Shown: positions 29,800 to 42,660 of the stretch, in pieces
Layout: every line of letters starts with the position of its first letter
How positions within the stretch are numbered: position 1 is the first letter of the stretch
Origin: Apoda limacodes
Lineage: Eukaryota; Arthropoda; Insecta; Lepidoptera; Limacodidae
DNA: 64,000 nt
Reading direction: 5' to 3'
Assembly (NCBI GenBank): GCA_946406115.1
Contig: OX291551.1
Coordinates: forward strand, 1,612,001-1,676,000
The notes under the pieces: generated by a model
The model's database searches: none
What the model was told of the DNA's origin: nothing
The model's input: the letters and a program-made list of their open reading frames with translations, nothing else
Position numbers and translations under genes: made by a program

Positions 29800-30734
29800 A
29801 AAAAACGAGTTGCACTCCGGAAGTGCCGGCAGAAGTGAAAACCTTTACACACGATTCGCGCTTAACACTCAAATATGTCACAAGACATGTCTTTGACATT
29901 GTCAAGAAATAATAATGTTTGTTTATTTACTTTTTTGACGTAGTATATTTGACATCGCAATCTGTCATAGAATTAAAATTCCATATCCAACTTCCCCTTT
30001 TCCCTGTACTACTTATAATCGCAAATACTAAAAATAAAAATTATAATAGGCGTGGCATTACGGTTTCCGTCTTACGAATTTCCACGATTTGGACATGTGA
30101 CCTGACGCGAGTTTATCATTTTTTACCCATACCAAAAAAAGTGCACAACGCCGCTAAAGAAGTTTTCACTTCAAAAAAATATGATTCCATACATAGAGAC
30201 CATTTGTTTTTCGAAGAGAAATCTATTTACGGACTTGCCCGCAGCTGGCTAGGCTGCGGTCTTGTGTGGGACTCACCCATCATCTGACGATGCTAGAAAT
30301 ACCCACTAAAACTTTTCGGCTTCCTACTTGCCTTTGGAGAACGAAGTGGTCCGTTTCGATTTCACCACTTCGTCTCCGGGCTGCCCAAACTTAAAGGTTG
30401 GGCTTCACCAGTGAGACTGCTCTAGGGAAACACTAAGGCAGTCTGCAGACGGGAGCGACCTTGTCCACGGCACACGTGAGGCCTATCACGCACGCCGGCT
30501 TCCGTGGGTAGAGTTATTAGGCGGGCTTTAAACGGCCCAGCTTCCTTCTACCTGTCCGTCTGCGGTGGAGAGAAGCGCATGAGGATCTTTCTCATGCTCC
30601 TTCTCCGGTGCCTCCTTCTGGGACATCACGTCCTCACAGAACGAGGACATGAAGACCAACATTATGTATAACTATGCCAAATTTCATGTTCAAGTTTCTA
30701 CGTCAAATGTTTTTTTAAATAAATGCCTGTGACA
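29800..30734. other. Repeat-derived GC-rich block, no coding sequence recognised
   Basis: A stretch from about 30230 to 30660 (CTTGCCCGCAGCTGGCTAGG through CGTCCTCACAGAACGAGGAC) is more GC-rich than its surroundings and looks like an untranslated part of an unidentified repeat. A 122-codon open frame at 29919-30287 has no recognisable domain and is not called. Confidence 0.35.
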
Positions 30735-30840
30735 GACTGACAGACAGATAGACAGACAGACAGACAGACACGTGAGTAATCTTATAAGGGCTCCGTTTTT
30801 CCTTTGGAGGTATGGAACCCCAAAAAAAAAGAGCAAAAGA
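30735..30840. repeat. (GACA)n microsatellite and adjoining dispersed repeat
   Basis: A run of GACA units (about 30740-30772) is followed by GGGCTCCGTTTTTCCTTTGG and GGTATGGAACCCC, a motif pair typical of a common lepidopteran dispersed repeat. Confidence 0.5.
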
Positions 30841-31373
30841 AATTAGGAGCAGGGTGTTTTTGGTTCTATGAGATGCAGCCCTTATTTTTTACGTTTTTTT
30901 GAAGTCGCTCTATAAAAAATTCCGGCAACTTTACAAAAATAGAACAAAAATGGCTTATCACACTCTCATAAAACCAAAAACGCCGAGCTCTTAAATTTCT
31001 GTTTCTTTTTTTTAAAATCAAAACATAAAATATAGTTAAGGCAACTACGGAGATAGTGGTAAAGTTCGCTGTGTTTTAAATAATTTAGGGGCGTTTAACA
31101 TCAATACATTTTTTTTATATTTTTTTTATTAATAACCTTATTCGTTATATACTGGCAAAACCTCAAGCTCAACCTCAGCTTGCGTTGTTTTGTAAAAATA
31201 TTTTCTCACAATGCCGGGTTACAACAAAATACCATATTTAATAATTTATTACTGTGAATACCTACAAAAAAATGTATTGAATTTATGAATAACCCTCACT
31301 GAACAGAATCTTTTGGGCCGTGTTACGATAAAACGATGCAACCCGGGTTATAGCTTTTTGCCATAACAGGGCC
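30841..31373. other. AT-rich DNA without recognisable feature
   Basis: No ORF of interest, inverted repeat or LINE motif is supportable between the microsatellite-linked repeat and the CR1 fragment. Confidence 0.35.
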
Positions 31374-31805
31374 GTACGTTGTTTCTACTGCATATCAATG
31401 ACATGTTGGACATCAACAACATACATTGCTATGCAGATGACAGTACTGGAGACGCCTATTACACTGGTCGCACAAACATCCCTCGTTCCGTTGTGGAGGA
31501 ACGACGGCTACTTTCTACCATCGCACCGCTATCGGCAGGGAATTCATTCTCACAGTTTAGAACCGAAATGGTCGCGTACAGTGCGGTTTCAGGGAAACTT
31601 CCTCCCGCGAACGCTTGGGTTGTGGAATGAGCTCCCTGCCAAGGTTTTCTCTAAGGACTACAGTATGAGGTTCTTCAAGAAAGAAGTTATTGGATTTTTG
31701 AAGGGACGGCAACGCGCGGGTGATACTTCTGGTGTTGCAAGCGTCCATAGGCCACGGTGACCGCTTACCATCAGGCGGACCGTGTGCTTGTTTATTTCCC
31801 ATAAA
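31374..31805 (+). pseudogene. CR1 LINE fragment, internally deleted
   Basis: Starts inside the RT with LFLLHINDMLDINNIHCYAD, then jumps after IPRSVVEE to a C-terminal segment including RQGIHSHSLEPKWSRTVRFQ and GFLKGRQRAGDT. It ends with the family's 3' UTR (ACCATCAGGCGGACCG). About 215 codons are missing compared with the intact copy at 51142-54108. Confidence 0.8.
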
Positions 31806-32598
31806 ATCCTCTTAAATTTTTAGGAAATAACAAATTTATATGAAATATATATGAATCTTTTTATTTATCATTCATTACTTACTTTCTACTGTTACAATTT
31901 GCAACGGAAAACAAAATTTAAAAAAAACGTCTATTTACCATAAAATCTTCTTAAATTTTATTGATATCACAAAATTAATTAATTAGCCTCCTTTTTAATC
32001 ATAATTCATTACTAACTACTATTAAAATTTGCAATGGAAAACATAATTAAACAAACCACTAATGAACTAAATAAGTCTTTAAGCTCTTTGTAACAAAAAG
32101 TCATTAGCATTTTTGTTTGGCATTCATTCATTTTCCTTTAATATCGAGTTGTAAAAGTCTTTATTAGGTAAATTTTAAAATTAAATTTTACAACTAACAC
32201 ATTGGTCATATCGTGGACATGTAGTTTGTATCGTTCTTTTGACCGTTTATTAAAGAAAAAACTTTTTCAACATTTACATTATGACCCAGAATGGAAAAAT
32301 AATATTGACAGACAGTAAGGAATTAAAAATAATTGTAAAATATTAAAAATAAAAAAAAATTAAATAAATATAAAGCCGAACAGGCCAGACACCGTCTAAT
32401 TTGGCCGCATACGCAACCAAAAAGCCTGACTGTTTCCGGCTTTATCCGGACGCCTGGCAGCTCTAGCCACAACGGATCTGAGTGCAAATGGAGCTTTTAA
32501 TATAAAGTATTTCCATCATCAATCATTAAACTTTTTGAAAATAATAGACTTTTTTTTTAACTATAACAATTCCACAATTAGGTAATCCAGATCACAGG

Positions 32599-32600
<2 letters not shown>
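31806..32600. other. AT-rich DNA without gene
   Basis: No ORF or repeat unit is supported. The sequence GCCGAACAGGCCAGACACCG near 32370 interrupts the AT-rich background but was not assigned. Confidence 0.35.

Positions 32601-32638
<38 letters not shown>
32601..32638. repeat. (TA)n microsatellite
   Basis: An uninterrupted TA dinucleotide run of about 38 bp, directly against one arm of the inverted repeat that follows. Confidence 0.85.
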
Positions 32639-32640
<2 letters not shown>

Positions 32641-32765
32641 GCAATAAAGGTTAAGGGTTTAAGGGTTTTATGTTTTTTTCATATATATATATTTATATAT
32701 ATATGAGAATAATAATAATCATAAATTAAAACTATTTACCTAAACCCTTAACCTTTATTGCCCAA
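32637..32765. repeat. Perfect 25-bp inverted repeat, small foldback
   Basis: TTGGGCAATAAAGGTTAAGG and five more bases (32637-32661) are mirrored exactly at 32741-32765 around about 79 bp of AT-rich DNA. It could be a short non-autonomous element or a hairpin. Confidence 0.75.
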
Positions 32766-33829
32766 ACGCGTGAGCTCGTCTTATCATCGTCGTCTTTTAT
32801 TACACGTCACACCAAAAATACAAAAAAATCAACATAGCATTAGGTACCTACATCAGACGTCCGAATACTAAAACCCTTGTTAAATTTAATCTCTAATTTA
32901 TTATATTATGCTGTCTCCTAAAATGTCGATATACCCATGGTATTATATGAGAGTAAAAACTTTAGATATCGAGCTAATTATCTACATAGAAACATTTTGA
33001 GCGAGCGAGCTACTGGAGTTTTACCTAATAAAAGTGTTTAATAAAAAAATCGTATTATTCTGGCCATAATTAATTACTGTTTATTTTTTTATAATTAAGG
33101 ACGACAGAAATTACATTAACATTGTTTCGTTTCCATAAAAGTATTGTGTCGTCCTAATGCGATTGAAAAGTTTTCTTGTCAACAAATATCGTGAAACCCG
33201 CCAACTTTGTTTTTCAAGTCTAACATTGGTTAGTTATCGAAAATAAGCAAAATGAGTGATAGCGACAATAATATCTCATATGGCAACATTTTACTATCTG
33301 TGAGGGCAAAAAGAATATATTTCTGGCAATATTGATACCTAGTGCCCTTGCTAACTTCACTCAGTCCAAACATAGTCGTCGTAAGTTGTACCAAATTGCC
33401 ATCCCAGTATTCTTTTTGTAACATACGTGAAAAGTTGTCAAGGTAAGTAGTATTTTTGTATGTTTTTGGGTAAATTTATAGCAATAATATGGTGCACATT
33501 TCAAATCGTAGCGAGTCTTTTGAACTGAGAAATTTAAGCGGCCAATGTTACAATCACTTGCTGCAAACACGAGATGTCAACTTCGGCCATCAACAACAAT
33601 GTGCTAGGGCTGCCCGCCTTTCTTACCTATCTGCCTACCTGATTATTTATTTTTAAAGTTGAACTTCTTTGTTAAGATCTTGTTAAGTTTATTTATCCCA
33701 TCTCTAAAACTACCAACGGAACTGATTTTTTCCTTTAAAATTATCTACCTATTTCATAAAACGCACCTTTTCTACATACTTTTTATAACTTATGTTTTAA
33801 CAGAATGAATACTTCTACACCAAAACAAA
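32766..33829. other. AT-rich DNA without gene
   Basis: No coding region or known repeat is recognised before the pogo-like element. Confidence 0.35.
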
Positions 33830-34520
33830 GAAAATAAGGAAGAAAAAGTCGCAGGTGTCTTGGTGCCCGGGAATATAAAAATTATTCATCTGAAATGCTT
33901 CAATTAGCTGTCGATTTAGTGAAGAAATAACAGTTATCTGCAAGAGGGGCAGAGCGACAGTTTGTAATTCCTAAACAAACAATAATAAATAAAGTAAACA
34001 ACTCTCATACAAAGTTTGTTAGTTGTCCTACGCGTATCTGCTGATGAAGAAGCCAAATTCATAGAAGTTCTGATTACTGCTGGGAAATTCGGGTGTCCTC
34101 TTAGTAAATTAGATCTTTGCCTTGTGGTATTCGAATATCTGAAAAAAAGCCTGGCCGAGAGGACACCTTCAACGGCAAACTGCCTGGGAAAGCATGGGTT
34201 GATAATTTTTGTCGCGACATTCTTCGGATTTAACTGTTCGTACTACCCAGAATATAAAAAAAAAACAGGGCTAAGAAGGGTGTCAAAGAGTTTATGGAAT
34301 ATTTCAAAAATTTAGAACAGACTTTGAAAGAAGTCCCTCCTTCAAATAAACTTAATTTTGACGAAACGAATTTGACGGATGATCCAGGATCATCGAAATG
34401 TATATTTAGACGAGGAGTGAAATATCCAGAAAGAATGCTAAATTCTACTAAAGGAGCCATCTCATTAATGTTTTCAGTACAGGCAGACGGATTGTCTCTA
34501 CCTGCTTATGTTGTGTACAA

Positions 34521-35365
34521 GGCACGTTTAGGAGTAAAAGGCTACTTTAGTCCCTTGTGACGAAGATTTATAAAACTAACTCTTATTAAATATATGTTAT
34601 AGGTAAATAGTAAATTATATTGTATCGAGGGTGGTAAGTAGAAAATTACCAGCGAGAGGCTATTTAGCTTTTATGACTCAAGTGTGCACGTTATTTCTGT
34701 ACCTCCCGTGTTTCACACAATGTTTTCCATCACATTTACAAGTAACTAAATTGAAATATAAGGTAAAAAAAAAACTAAATGGCGGGAATAGAAGTTTAGA
34801 CAACGCCACCACTAGATGACGCTAAATATCTAGAGAATTAAAAAGATTTGGCTGTAGTTAAAACTTGTAATTGCTCGCTTAGCGCGTAGTTCATATCTTA
34901 AACCACAGATGGCGCTTTTACATTCTAGATAGAATAGACAAAGTACGTGGAGCGCGCGTGGTGCGTACAGGACAGGTTTCATATGTCATTATCGCCCATG
35001 GGTTATATAATGAACAGCTTTGCCTTGAGAAAAGTAAAATTTACAATGAAAAAGCCACAAGACTTTAATTACAAGGTAGTAATTAAAGTCTTAGCGCCCG
35101 CTTTACCTGCACGTAATGACACGGTTTATGAGTAAGTATAATAGAAAAGATATTTAAAACTATTATTTTATTGAGTATTTAAATATTAATATATGCATCA
35201 ATGTTCAATGGCATACACGCCGTTCTACAAAGAGTAGGTAATGAATCTGGGCGCTGGGCAAATGCAACGATCATTCATTAATATTGACTCATGCAGTAGT
35301 GCCCCAAAAAATGTATGAATCCATTATGACTTATGACATACACACGACAAAATACGGGGTTTTTC
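34521..35365. mobile_element. Insertion of about 830 bp splitting the pogo-like transposase
   Basis: The transposase frame is continuous in meaning across this gap (YVVYKA before, NLYSEWIQGGP after), so the interval is inserted DNA. No terminal inverted repeats or coding sequence were recognised in it; it contains AT-rich sequence and the short motif ACCACAGATGGCGCTTTTA. Confidence 0.5.
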
Positions 35366-36816
35366 GTCTACGGAGGACTGAATTTATATTCCGAGTGGAT
35401 ACAGGGTGGACCGCGCGTTAACCGTACAAGATCTGGATGGTTTGACTCCTCTGTTTTTGAAGATTACTTCAAGACAATCGTTTTGAAATGGGCAAAATCT
35501 TTACCTGGTAAAAAGGTCATAATATGATAATTTGTCAAGCCACATAAATGTGAGTGTTATCGAATTATGTGAACGTCACAATATACTGTTCGTTTTCACT
35601 CCATCGAGCTCTACACACATAGCGCAGCCCCTTGATGTGGCCTTTTTTGCGCCACTTAAAAAAGTGTGGCGAGCAATACTGCTTTAGTAGAAAATCCTAA
35701 TCAAATCAGCTTAAACAAAAACCATTTTCCAAAATTATTGAAGACTTTAGTGGATCAAATTCAGTTAAATCAATCTAAAAACATCAAAAGCGGTTTTAAA
35801 GCAACTGGGATCTACCCATTCAATCCCAGGGGAAGTACTAAAACGTATACCGGAGTATCACGAAGATCTGGCATCATACGGAATCGATAACGCATTGCTC
35901 GATTACTTTAAACGGATCAGACAGCCAAATCCAATGGTTGTAAAAAGGAACAAGAAAATTGTAACTGAACCAAGGAAATCAGTTACAGAAAGTGATTGTA
36001 CAGGCTCTCAACTCAAATGGCCCTCAACCTTCAAGATCTGAAGTGCGATCTCGTGTCAAATCTTCAAAGACTTTCACGACAGTAAAAAAGCCAATTAATG
36101 CTACATGTGACCAGCTCGAATATATTTTAAATGAGAAAACGGCTCTTTTGGAAATAACAGAAATAACTGACGTTGTACATGAAACTGAGTCATCTGTTAT
36201 TCCACGCAAATATCCAGAAGATCCGAAGAAGATGATTGTTCTGTCCGATATTAGTCTTTAAAAAAAAATACTGCTTTTATGTGCAAAACTAAACCTTTAA
36301 ATTCAAAGGAAATAGATAACAAAATCGCCATGTTTCGAAAACATTTATGTTAGAAAGCGCTAGTAATTTGCAGATAAAAAAACTCCCTCTAAAATTTCGA
36401 ATACTGACAAAGAAAAAGCTATAGATCATGTTGCAGTTTGTATTAACGTTCATGGCTCGATAAGTAGTGATGACAATGAGGACTATACGGACGCCTTAAA
36501 CTTTTCTTCAAATAGCAGAGAACCTCTCATATCCATGAGTACAAGTAAAAAGGCTAAACGCCGATTAAGAACACTGTTAAAAAGGAGAATTTTAAACCCA
36601 TTAAGAGACCTAAAATGTCTCTAGATAGCTCTACAACTACAACGGAAGACTTGATTAGTATAAACAGTTATTCCGATATAATTGGTGTCCTTATTGATAT
36701 TACTAATTGTGAATCAGACACACCAAATATGCTACATTTTTCAAAACAGACCAAGTTACAAATGGTAGACGGGCCACAGAGAAGTAGACAGATATATGAA
36801 GAGTTACTTAATTTTT

Positions 36817-36935
36817 TTTTTATACCACTAAGGTGGCAAACAAGCCTATTGTCCGCCTGATGGTAAGCGGTCACCGTAGCCTATGGACGCTTGCAACACC
36901 AGGGGCATTACTCGCGCGTTGCCTCTTAAGCTGGA
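36817..36935 (-). mobile_element. CR1 LINE 3' tail
   Basis: About 115 bp match the last codons and 3' UTR of the CR1 family (TATACCACTAAGGTGGCAAA, CCTGATGGTAAGCGGTCACC), with a T run on the + strand marking the poly-A tail. It lies inside the pogo-like pseudogene and so postdates it. Confidence 0.8.
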
Positions 36936-37703
36936 TAAAGATTTAGAAATAGAATGTAAATAGTCTTTCACTGATATTTTTCCTGAATACTTGGATGAGG
37001 ATGAACTGCAAAATGAGATTGATGATGAAGCAAATGAGTAACCTAAGATCAATGAGGAAGCTAAACAGTTACAGAAAGTTAACAAAATCAAAAAAAAAGA
37101 ATTACACGTAATAAAGAATTCATACGGAGAAGAAGAATTGCAGTTTGGTATGAATACACGAGATAAAAAATTGAAAATTGAAACCGATAAGCGAGAAAGA
37201 GGGTCACAGAAAATTGCAAGCGATAAAAAAAGAAAAATAGATTTTGAAGAAAAAAAATTTAAGAAAGATGTATATAGACAAAATACTGAAATACAAAATA
37301 AGACTAAGAGAGAAGAAGTGTTACAGAAAATCGCAAACGATGAAAAAGAAATGATAAATCTAGAAACAAAAAAATGTTTGCATAGAAGTAACGAACATTT
37401 AATAGGCAAAAAAGAGGACTATGAGATTGGGTATAAAGTATTGGTTAGATACTATGAGTCAAGAAAATGAAAATATTACATAGGAGTAATAGAGAACATT
37501 GATTATAACACAAAAACTTTTATTATATCATTCTTCAAATGTATCAAAATCAAGGATGATGTAAAGTTTATAAAACCAAAGCGCCAAGATAGAGATTTTG
37601 CGGTGCCTGAAGATTCTATCATTAAAGTTATTGAAATTTTTCACTTAAGTGAAAGTCCTGAAGAATATATTTTAATTTCTAAAGAAGATGTTATTTATTT
37701 TTA

Positions 37704-39089
37704 GAAACGATTAAAGCAGCGGTTATAGCTTAGCTTACCTATAAAGTGAATAGTACCTATTAGGTAACTGTGCTATTCACGTTACCTTAAGTTTTAAATT
37801 TTTGTTTTCTATTGATTTTTATAACGCCAAAAATTATTCAGATACCTACTCACTGAGAAATGTTGATGCTGAAAGCAATAAGTATAAGTAATAAAAGTTG
37901 ATTGATACTTATTTAAAAACATTTTTTGCTGTCAAAGCGCACCCATTCAATTAACAGTTTAGTCGTAAGTACCTGCCTAAGTAAATTTATTTGGACAACC
38001 CTAGGTCTAATAATGATTTATATGAAAATTTGAAAAAAATAAAGGGTAACTTTGGCAACTGCACTGTACGGCTACGTTCGAATATTTTTGTGATTATGAC
38101 CTTTAAACCGTCATCTTTGACCAGTTTTCTAACATAGCTTTTCATATTGGGGCTGTAAAGGTGTATGAGTTATAAGCAGAGGCTAATGTTGTCAGAAAGT
38201 TAAAGTAATTTTGGTCGGCAATATAAATTCTTTTTTGGATATAAAAAGTCATAAATTTTGCAGGTTTTTATTCAGACATCGACAGATAAGGTTGCACTTG
38301 GTTTGCATATCCAAAAAAAACTAGCCTTTATCTTAGATTTTTTCAAAGTTAAAGGCGATTATGTGTAAAAAGCAGCCAAAGATGTCGGGTTTCACGGTAT
38401 GATGGTGTTAGTAACGCAGTCAAAATTATAATATTCCAAGTAAAAGCTTACTCTAGCTTGAGCATGCGCTTCTGTTAGCGAAATCTTTTTCGCTTCCCTA
38501 CGGTGCACACGGTGCCGAAGCCCTGCTTGTTTTAGTATAACTTTTTAATATAACTTAAACTCTAGACTTCTTATATGCATTTTTAAGTTCGAGTGCTTAA
38601 CAATGTTTGTGAAACGTGCATTTTCAAACCAAGTTAATTTTTTATGCTATTTCATAATATTATAGTTGGATACATTTGTTTCGTACTGATAAGACAATTA
38701 ATATACTCATTATTTTTAACTTCTCAACTTTATTCAACATAGTATAAAATGATTTAAACAATATGTTTTTTGTGTATATGTGTTTGCCGCCTTTTGCCGC
38801 CCACTAAACTAACTACTGTTGGTATTTCAACGAAGGCCAAAGCAAGTATAGGTAACAAAAAGGTCTTGCCAATACAGGTGTTATCAAACACATTTCAATC
38901 ATCATCAGTAAGTACACTTTTGCGTAATATAATCCGATTTCTAACCCCAGGAGACAAGTTATATTGTATAGTATAGTAAAGAAAATCTAAGTATCACCTA
39001 TTTGGTAATATCTAGATAAACACTTACGTCGAAATGGTCTTCACAGCAATATGCTCTTGTTTTTGTAGAGAGCTCATCCCTTCTCATGC
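37704..39089. other. Intergenic DNA without supported gene
   Basis: AT-rich. A 68-codon open frame at 38770-38976 has no recognisable domain. No terminal repeats found. Confidence 0.35.
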
Positions 39090-39316
39090 AGGGCTGTAGC
39101 TAGAGTTGAATCTAAGGTAGGGCAGCGGTGGTTTAATGTAGGACGCAAGTAATTTTTCTATCTTTAATTATTTTACCTACTTGTGAGCGTTAGTAATTAA
39201 GGTAGTAGGTAATTGGGTGGAAGGGTTTCAAAAACAAGAGCAAAATGGTATTAATTTATATTACGCGAAAAAAATTTATATATACCTTAGTTTATGGTAT
39301 TTTTAAGGTAGGGCAT
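39090..39316. mobile_element. hAT-like MITE, truncated copy
   Basis: Begins CAGGGCTGTAGCTAGAG and is about 80 percent like the complete copy at 40470-40761 by eye. It is cut off where the CR1 3' end starts at about 39317. Confidence 0.7.
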
Positions 39317-42300
39317 TAGTTTTGGCAAACAAGCACACGGTCCGCCTGATGGTAAGCGGTCACCGTGGCCTATGGAAGCTTGCAACACCAGAGGTATCAC
39401 TCGCGCGTTGCCGACTTTTCAAAAATCCAATAACTTCTTTCTTGAAGAAACCCATACTGTAGTCTTTAGAGAAAACCTTGGCAGGGAGCTCATTCCACAA
39501 CCCAAGCGTTCGCGGAAGAAAGTGTCTCTGAAACCGCACTGTACACGACCATTTCGGTTCTAAAGTATGAGAATGAATTCCCTGCCCATTGTACAAGCGG
39601 TAGAACACACACAGGGAGGCAAAATCTCTCCTCAGACTTAAGGGTTCGATACGGCAAGTGAGTTTGGGATCGACGACAATTCTCACAGCCCGTCGTTGAA
39701 CCGAGTCAAAAGGACCAAGCTGATATCTGGGTGCACCCGCCCAGAGATGGCAGCAGTATTCCACTGCCCCGACTTGAAGTACTGCTTCGCTCTGTTGAGT
39801 ACGCCAACTTTTTTGGACGCCAGCTTCACCTTATCTTGTAAATGATTCCGGAACTGAACATCGCTGGAGATGTCGACACCAAGGATCCCAATGCTCTTGG
39901 AGATGGAGAGGGGAGTGTTCTGAAATAGTAGGACCACAGTGAATGGGGTTTTCTTAGCGTTGAACGCGCAGACTTGTGTCTTAGTAGGGTTGAATCGGAC
40001 CAAGTTTACCCGTCCCCAGACAGAGTCTCGATTTGAGACACAAGTTCTCCGCGGTTTTCCTCCACAACGGAACGAGGGATGTTTGCACGACCCGTATAAT
40101 AAGTGTCTCCAGTACTGTCATCTGCATAGCAATGTATGTTGCTGATGGATAACATGTCATTGATATGCAGTAGAAAGAGCGTAGGAGACAGCACAGAGCC
40201 TTGCCAGCATTAATGTCCATGCTATTAGAGCAACTACCGTCAACTACGGTTCGTATGCGTCTGCCGGACAAAAAGCTAGCCACCCATTTGCACAAACTCT
40301 CGGGCACTCCGTAAAATGGCAACTTCGAAAGAAGACCCCAGTGCCAGACCCGATCGAACGCCTTCGCTATGGCCTGGCTAAATGCCAATGCCTCCCCCTG
40401 ACTCTCAATGGCTAGTGCCCATCGTTGTGTGAGATACACTAGAAGGTCACCATTCGAGCGACCGCGGCGCAGGGCTGTAGCTAGAGTTGAATCTAAGGTA
40501 GGGCAGCGGTGGTTTCATGCACGGGTACTCCGCAAGTAATTTTGTATCTTTGATTATTTTAGCTGCTTGTGAGCGTGAGTAATTAAGGTAGAAGGTAATT
40601 GGGTGGGATCGCGGGAAAACAAGAGCAAAATGGTATTAATTTATAGTATGGGAACACAATTTACATATATTATACCCTAGTTAATGGTACTTTTAAGGTA
40701 GGGCATTAGTATTTCAAGATAGGGCATTGCCCCACAATGCCCCTCCTTAGCTACGGCCCTGCCGTGGCGAAAGCCATATTGACGATCACTGACCCTGGTC
40801 GTGTTCTTCTAGGTATCTTAGAAGCTGTGTGTTGATCACACGCTCCATCACCTCGGAGAGGCGATAGGCCTGTAATTCGATGGATCTGATCTATCGTCCT
40901 TTTTGGGCACCGGCTGCACATTCGCAGTCTTCCATTAAGACGGAAATTGCCTAGTATGGTAGGAAAGCGCGAAGAGGGGCGTGAGTACAGGACATAATGC
41001 TTCAGCACCACTGCTGGTATACCGTCTGGCCTACTCGACTTATGAACGTCTAGAGAAAGCAACGCCCGCCGGACTTCCCGCTGTGTTATGAAGATTTCCG
41101 GCATGGTCTTACCGCACCACGATATAGTAGGTGGTACAGCGCCTTCATCGTTCATTTTCGAGTTTGAGGCAAAGAGACTGCCCAGTAGATCGGCTTTCTC
41201 TGTAGCACTATGTACCAAGTCACCATCCGTCTTTTGCAGTGGTGGTATCGACGACTGGCAACAGTTCCCTTCGGCAGCTTTGGCAAGCGACCAGAAAGCA
41301 CGACTCCCAGAAGGATAACTCGCAAGTCGCCCACCTATTTTGCCGATGAATTGGAATTTTGCTCTGGCAGTTGCTTTCTTACTGAACCTCGAGACAGCAT
41401 TTAATTTGCGTTTTAACTCAGATATATTCGGATCCTTAGTATTACGAGCCGTGGTCCAAGCTTCATATACAGTTTGCTTAAGAATTATAGCTTTTATGCA
41501 AGACCTATTAAACCACGGTCGTTTTTTGATGCCGGCAGCTACTCGCGGGTTAGGAATATAACATTCCATACCAGCGAGGATTGTCTCAGTAACTGTCTGC
41601 GCAGCCGTCAGGATCTTCTGAGCTAAATCTCCCTCCACGAGTACGATGCATAAAATTCTCGCAGTCCATCCCAGTCTGCCGACTCATAGTGCCACACACG
41701 ACGCCAATTAGTTGGCCCAGATGGATCGGGTTGTGTGCATGACACTTGAGTCCGAACGAGACAGTGGTCCGAGGCGACAAAAGACGCATCCACTGAGACG
41801 GAGTATCCGTCCGGACGTGTAATCAGCAGAAGATCCAGTAAGGAGCTTGTATGGTCCTCTATATCTCGTATTCTCGTTGGAGTAAGTACCAGCTGAGAGA
41901 ACCCATAGGTTAGAGCAAATTCATGAGCAGATATACCTGCATAGTTATTGGTTCGAGAACTGAGCCACTCGCGATGGTGGGCGTTAAAGTCTTCCAAAAT
42001 AACTAGTTCTGCTGTGGGTTATTGCTCTAGAACTTTGTCAGTCGTCAATCTCAAGTCCGTGAAGAGTTGAGTAACGTCCGTGTCGCTGCTATTAGACCTG
42101 TATAAGCACGCATAGAGACGAGTGTGGCCGCCGTAATCTACGCGCACCCACAATATCGACAGGCTATGAAGGCGGCGACAGCGGATATCTCCCCGGACGA
42201 ACATACATACACCGGCACGACTCACAAAATTGTGCTCAAGTTTGTAGCCGGGATAATGAAGGATATCTGCGTCTCCGTTAGAAAAAGAATGGTCGGCTGC

Positions 42301-42420
42301 GCAGTCTCCAGATTGAGGTGGACTGCGTTAAGATTTGCGTGAATACCCCTAATGTTGCAAAAGTCCACATTAAATGTGGATGGAGCGGCCGCTGAAAAAA
42401 CTCTTACTTATTTTTGTAGC
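39317..42420 (-). pseudogene. CR1 LINE copy, broken and interrupted by a MITE
   Basis: Same family as the intact copy at 51142-54108. In coding order: endonuclease pieces (42019-42225, 41623-41997 with MEDFNAHHREWLSSRTNNY), linker (40751-41638), RT (39981-40439 with AIAKAFDRVWHWGLLSKLP) and C-terminus (39360-40003, ending GFLKSRQRASDTSGVAS). There are several frameshifts. The RT catalytic region and the segment before it carry deletions. A hAT-like MITE sits at 40470-40761. The 3' end is at about 39320. Confidence 0.85.
40470..40761. mobile_element. hAT-like MITE, complete, 8-bp target duplication
   Basis: 292 bp, ends CAGGGCTGTAGCTA and TAGCTACGGCCCTG (14-bp inverted ends, one mismatch), flanked by CCGCGGCG (40462-40469) and CCGTGGCG (40762-40769). 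The empty site is visible in the intact CR1 copy near 52370. Eight-bp duplications and CAGGG ends fit the hAT superfamily. Non-coding. Confidence 0.85.
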
Positions 42421-42660
42421 CACTTTTTTTTTTTTTAAGAAAATTACTTAGACTAAATATGGCCCACTCTGGTCTCCTTCTGCGGCACGACTACCACTTC
42501 AGAGACTTTACACAGGCTGGCGGATCGGCCTCCCAGGGCGGAGATTAAATGATCCCTGGGTTCGGGAACCCGTTCAACCTGCGGGCGGCCAGCTGTCAGC
42601 CGTTTCATTAGGTCTCCATGACCGCCGGACCAGCACGCCTTTTTCCACGCGACTAGGTTT
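42421..42660 (-). mobile_element. CR1 5' untranslated region of the broken copy
   Basis: Shares CTTCAGAGACTTTACACAGG, GGGTTCGGGAACCCGTTCAA and CTGCGGGCGGCCAGC with the region upstream of the intact CR1 ORF (54290-54450). It gives the 5' extent of this copy. Confidence 0.65.

Larger units (their letters stand above)
33830..37703 (+). pseudogene. Pogo/Tigger-like DDE transposase, decayed and interrupted
   Basis: Fragments in order on the + strand: a helix-turn-helix remnant (about 33840-34260); the first catalytic region NKLNFDETNLTDDPGSSK with CIFRRGVKYPERMLN and SLPAYVVYKA (34294-34520); then about 830 bp of foreign sequence. The transposase resumes at about 35370 with SEWIQGGPRVNRTRSGWFDS and SSVFEDYF. 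A DNLSSH region lies in another frame, followed by TQPLD-like HIAQPLDVAFFAPLKKVW. The C-terminal part (36955-37703) has charged coiled-coil and a YYIGVIENIDYNTKTFIISF segment. A CR1 tail is inserted at 36817-36935. Many stops and frameshifts; terminal repeats not found. Confidence 0.7.

Noticed and set aside
30740..30772. CRISPR-like array or regulatory repeat
   Set aside because: It is a simple GACA microsatellite; no CRISPR features are expected or seen in this eukaryotic sequence.
38770..38976. Small coding gene
   Set aside because: 68 codons, no domain, no splice or start context, and surrounded by non-coding AT-rich DNA.
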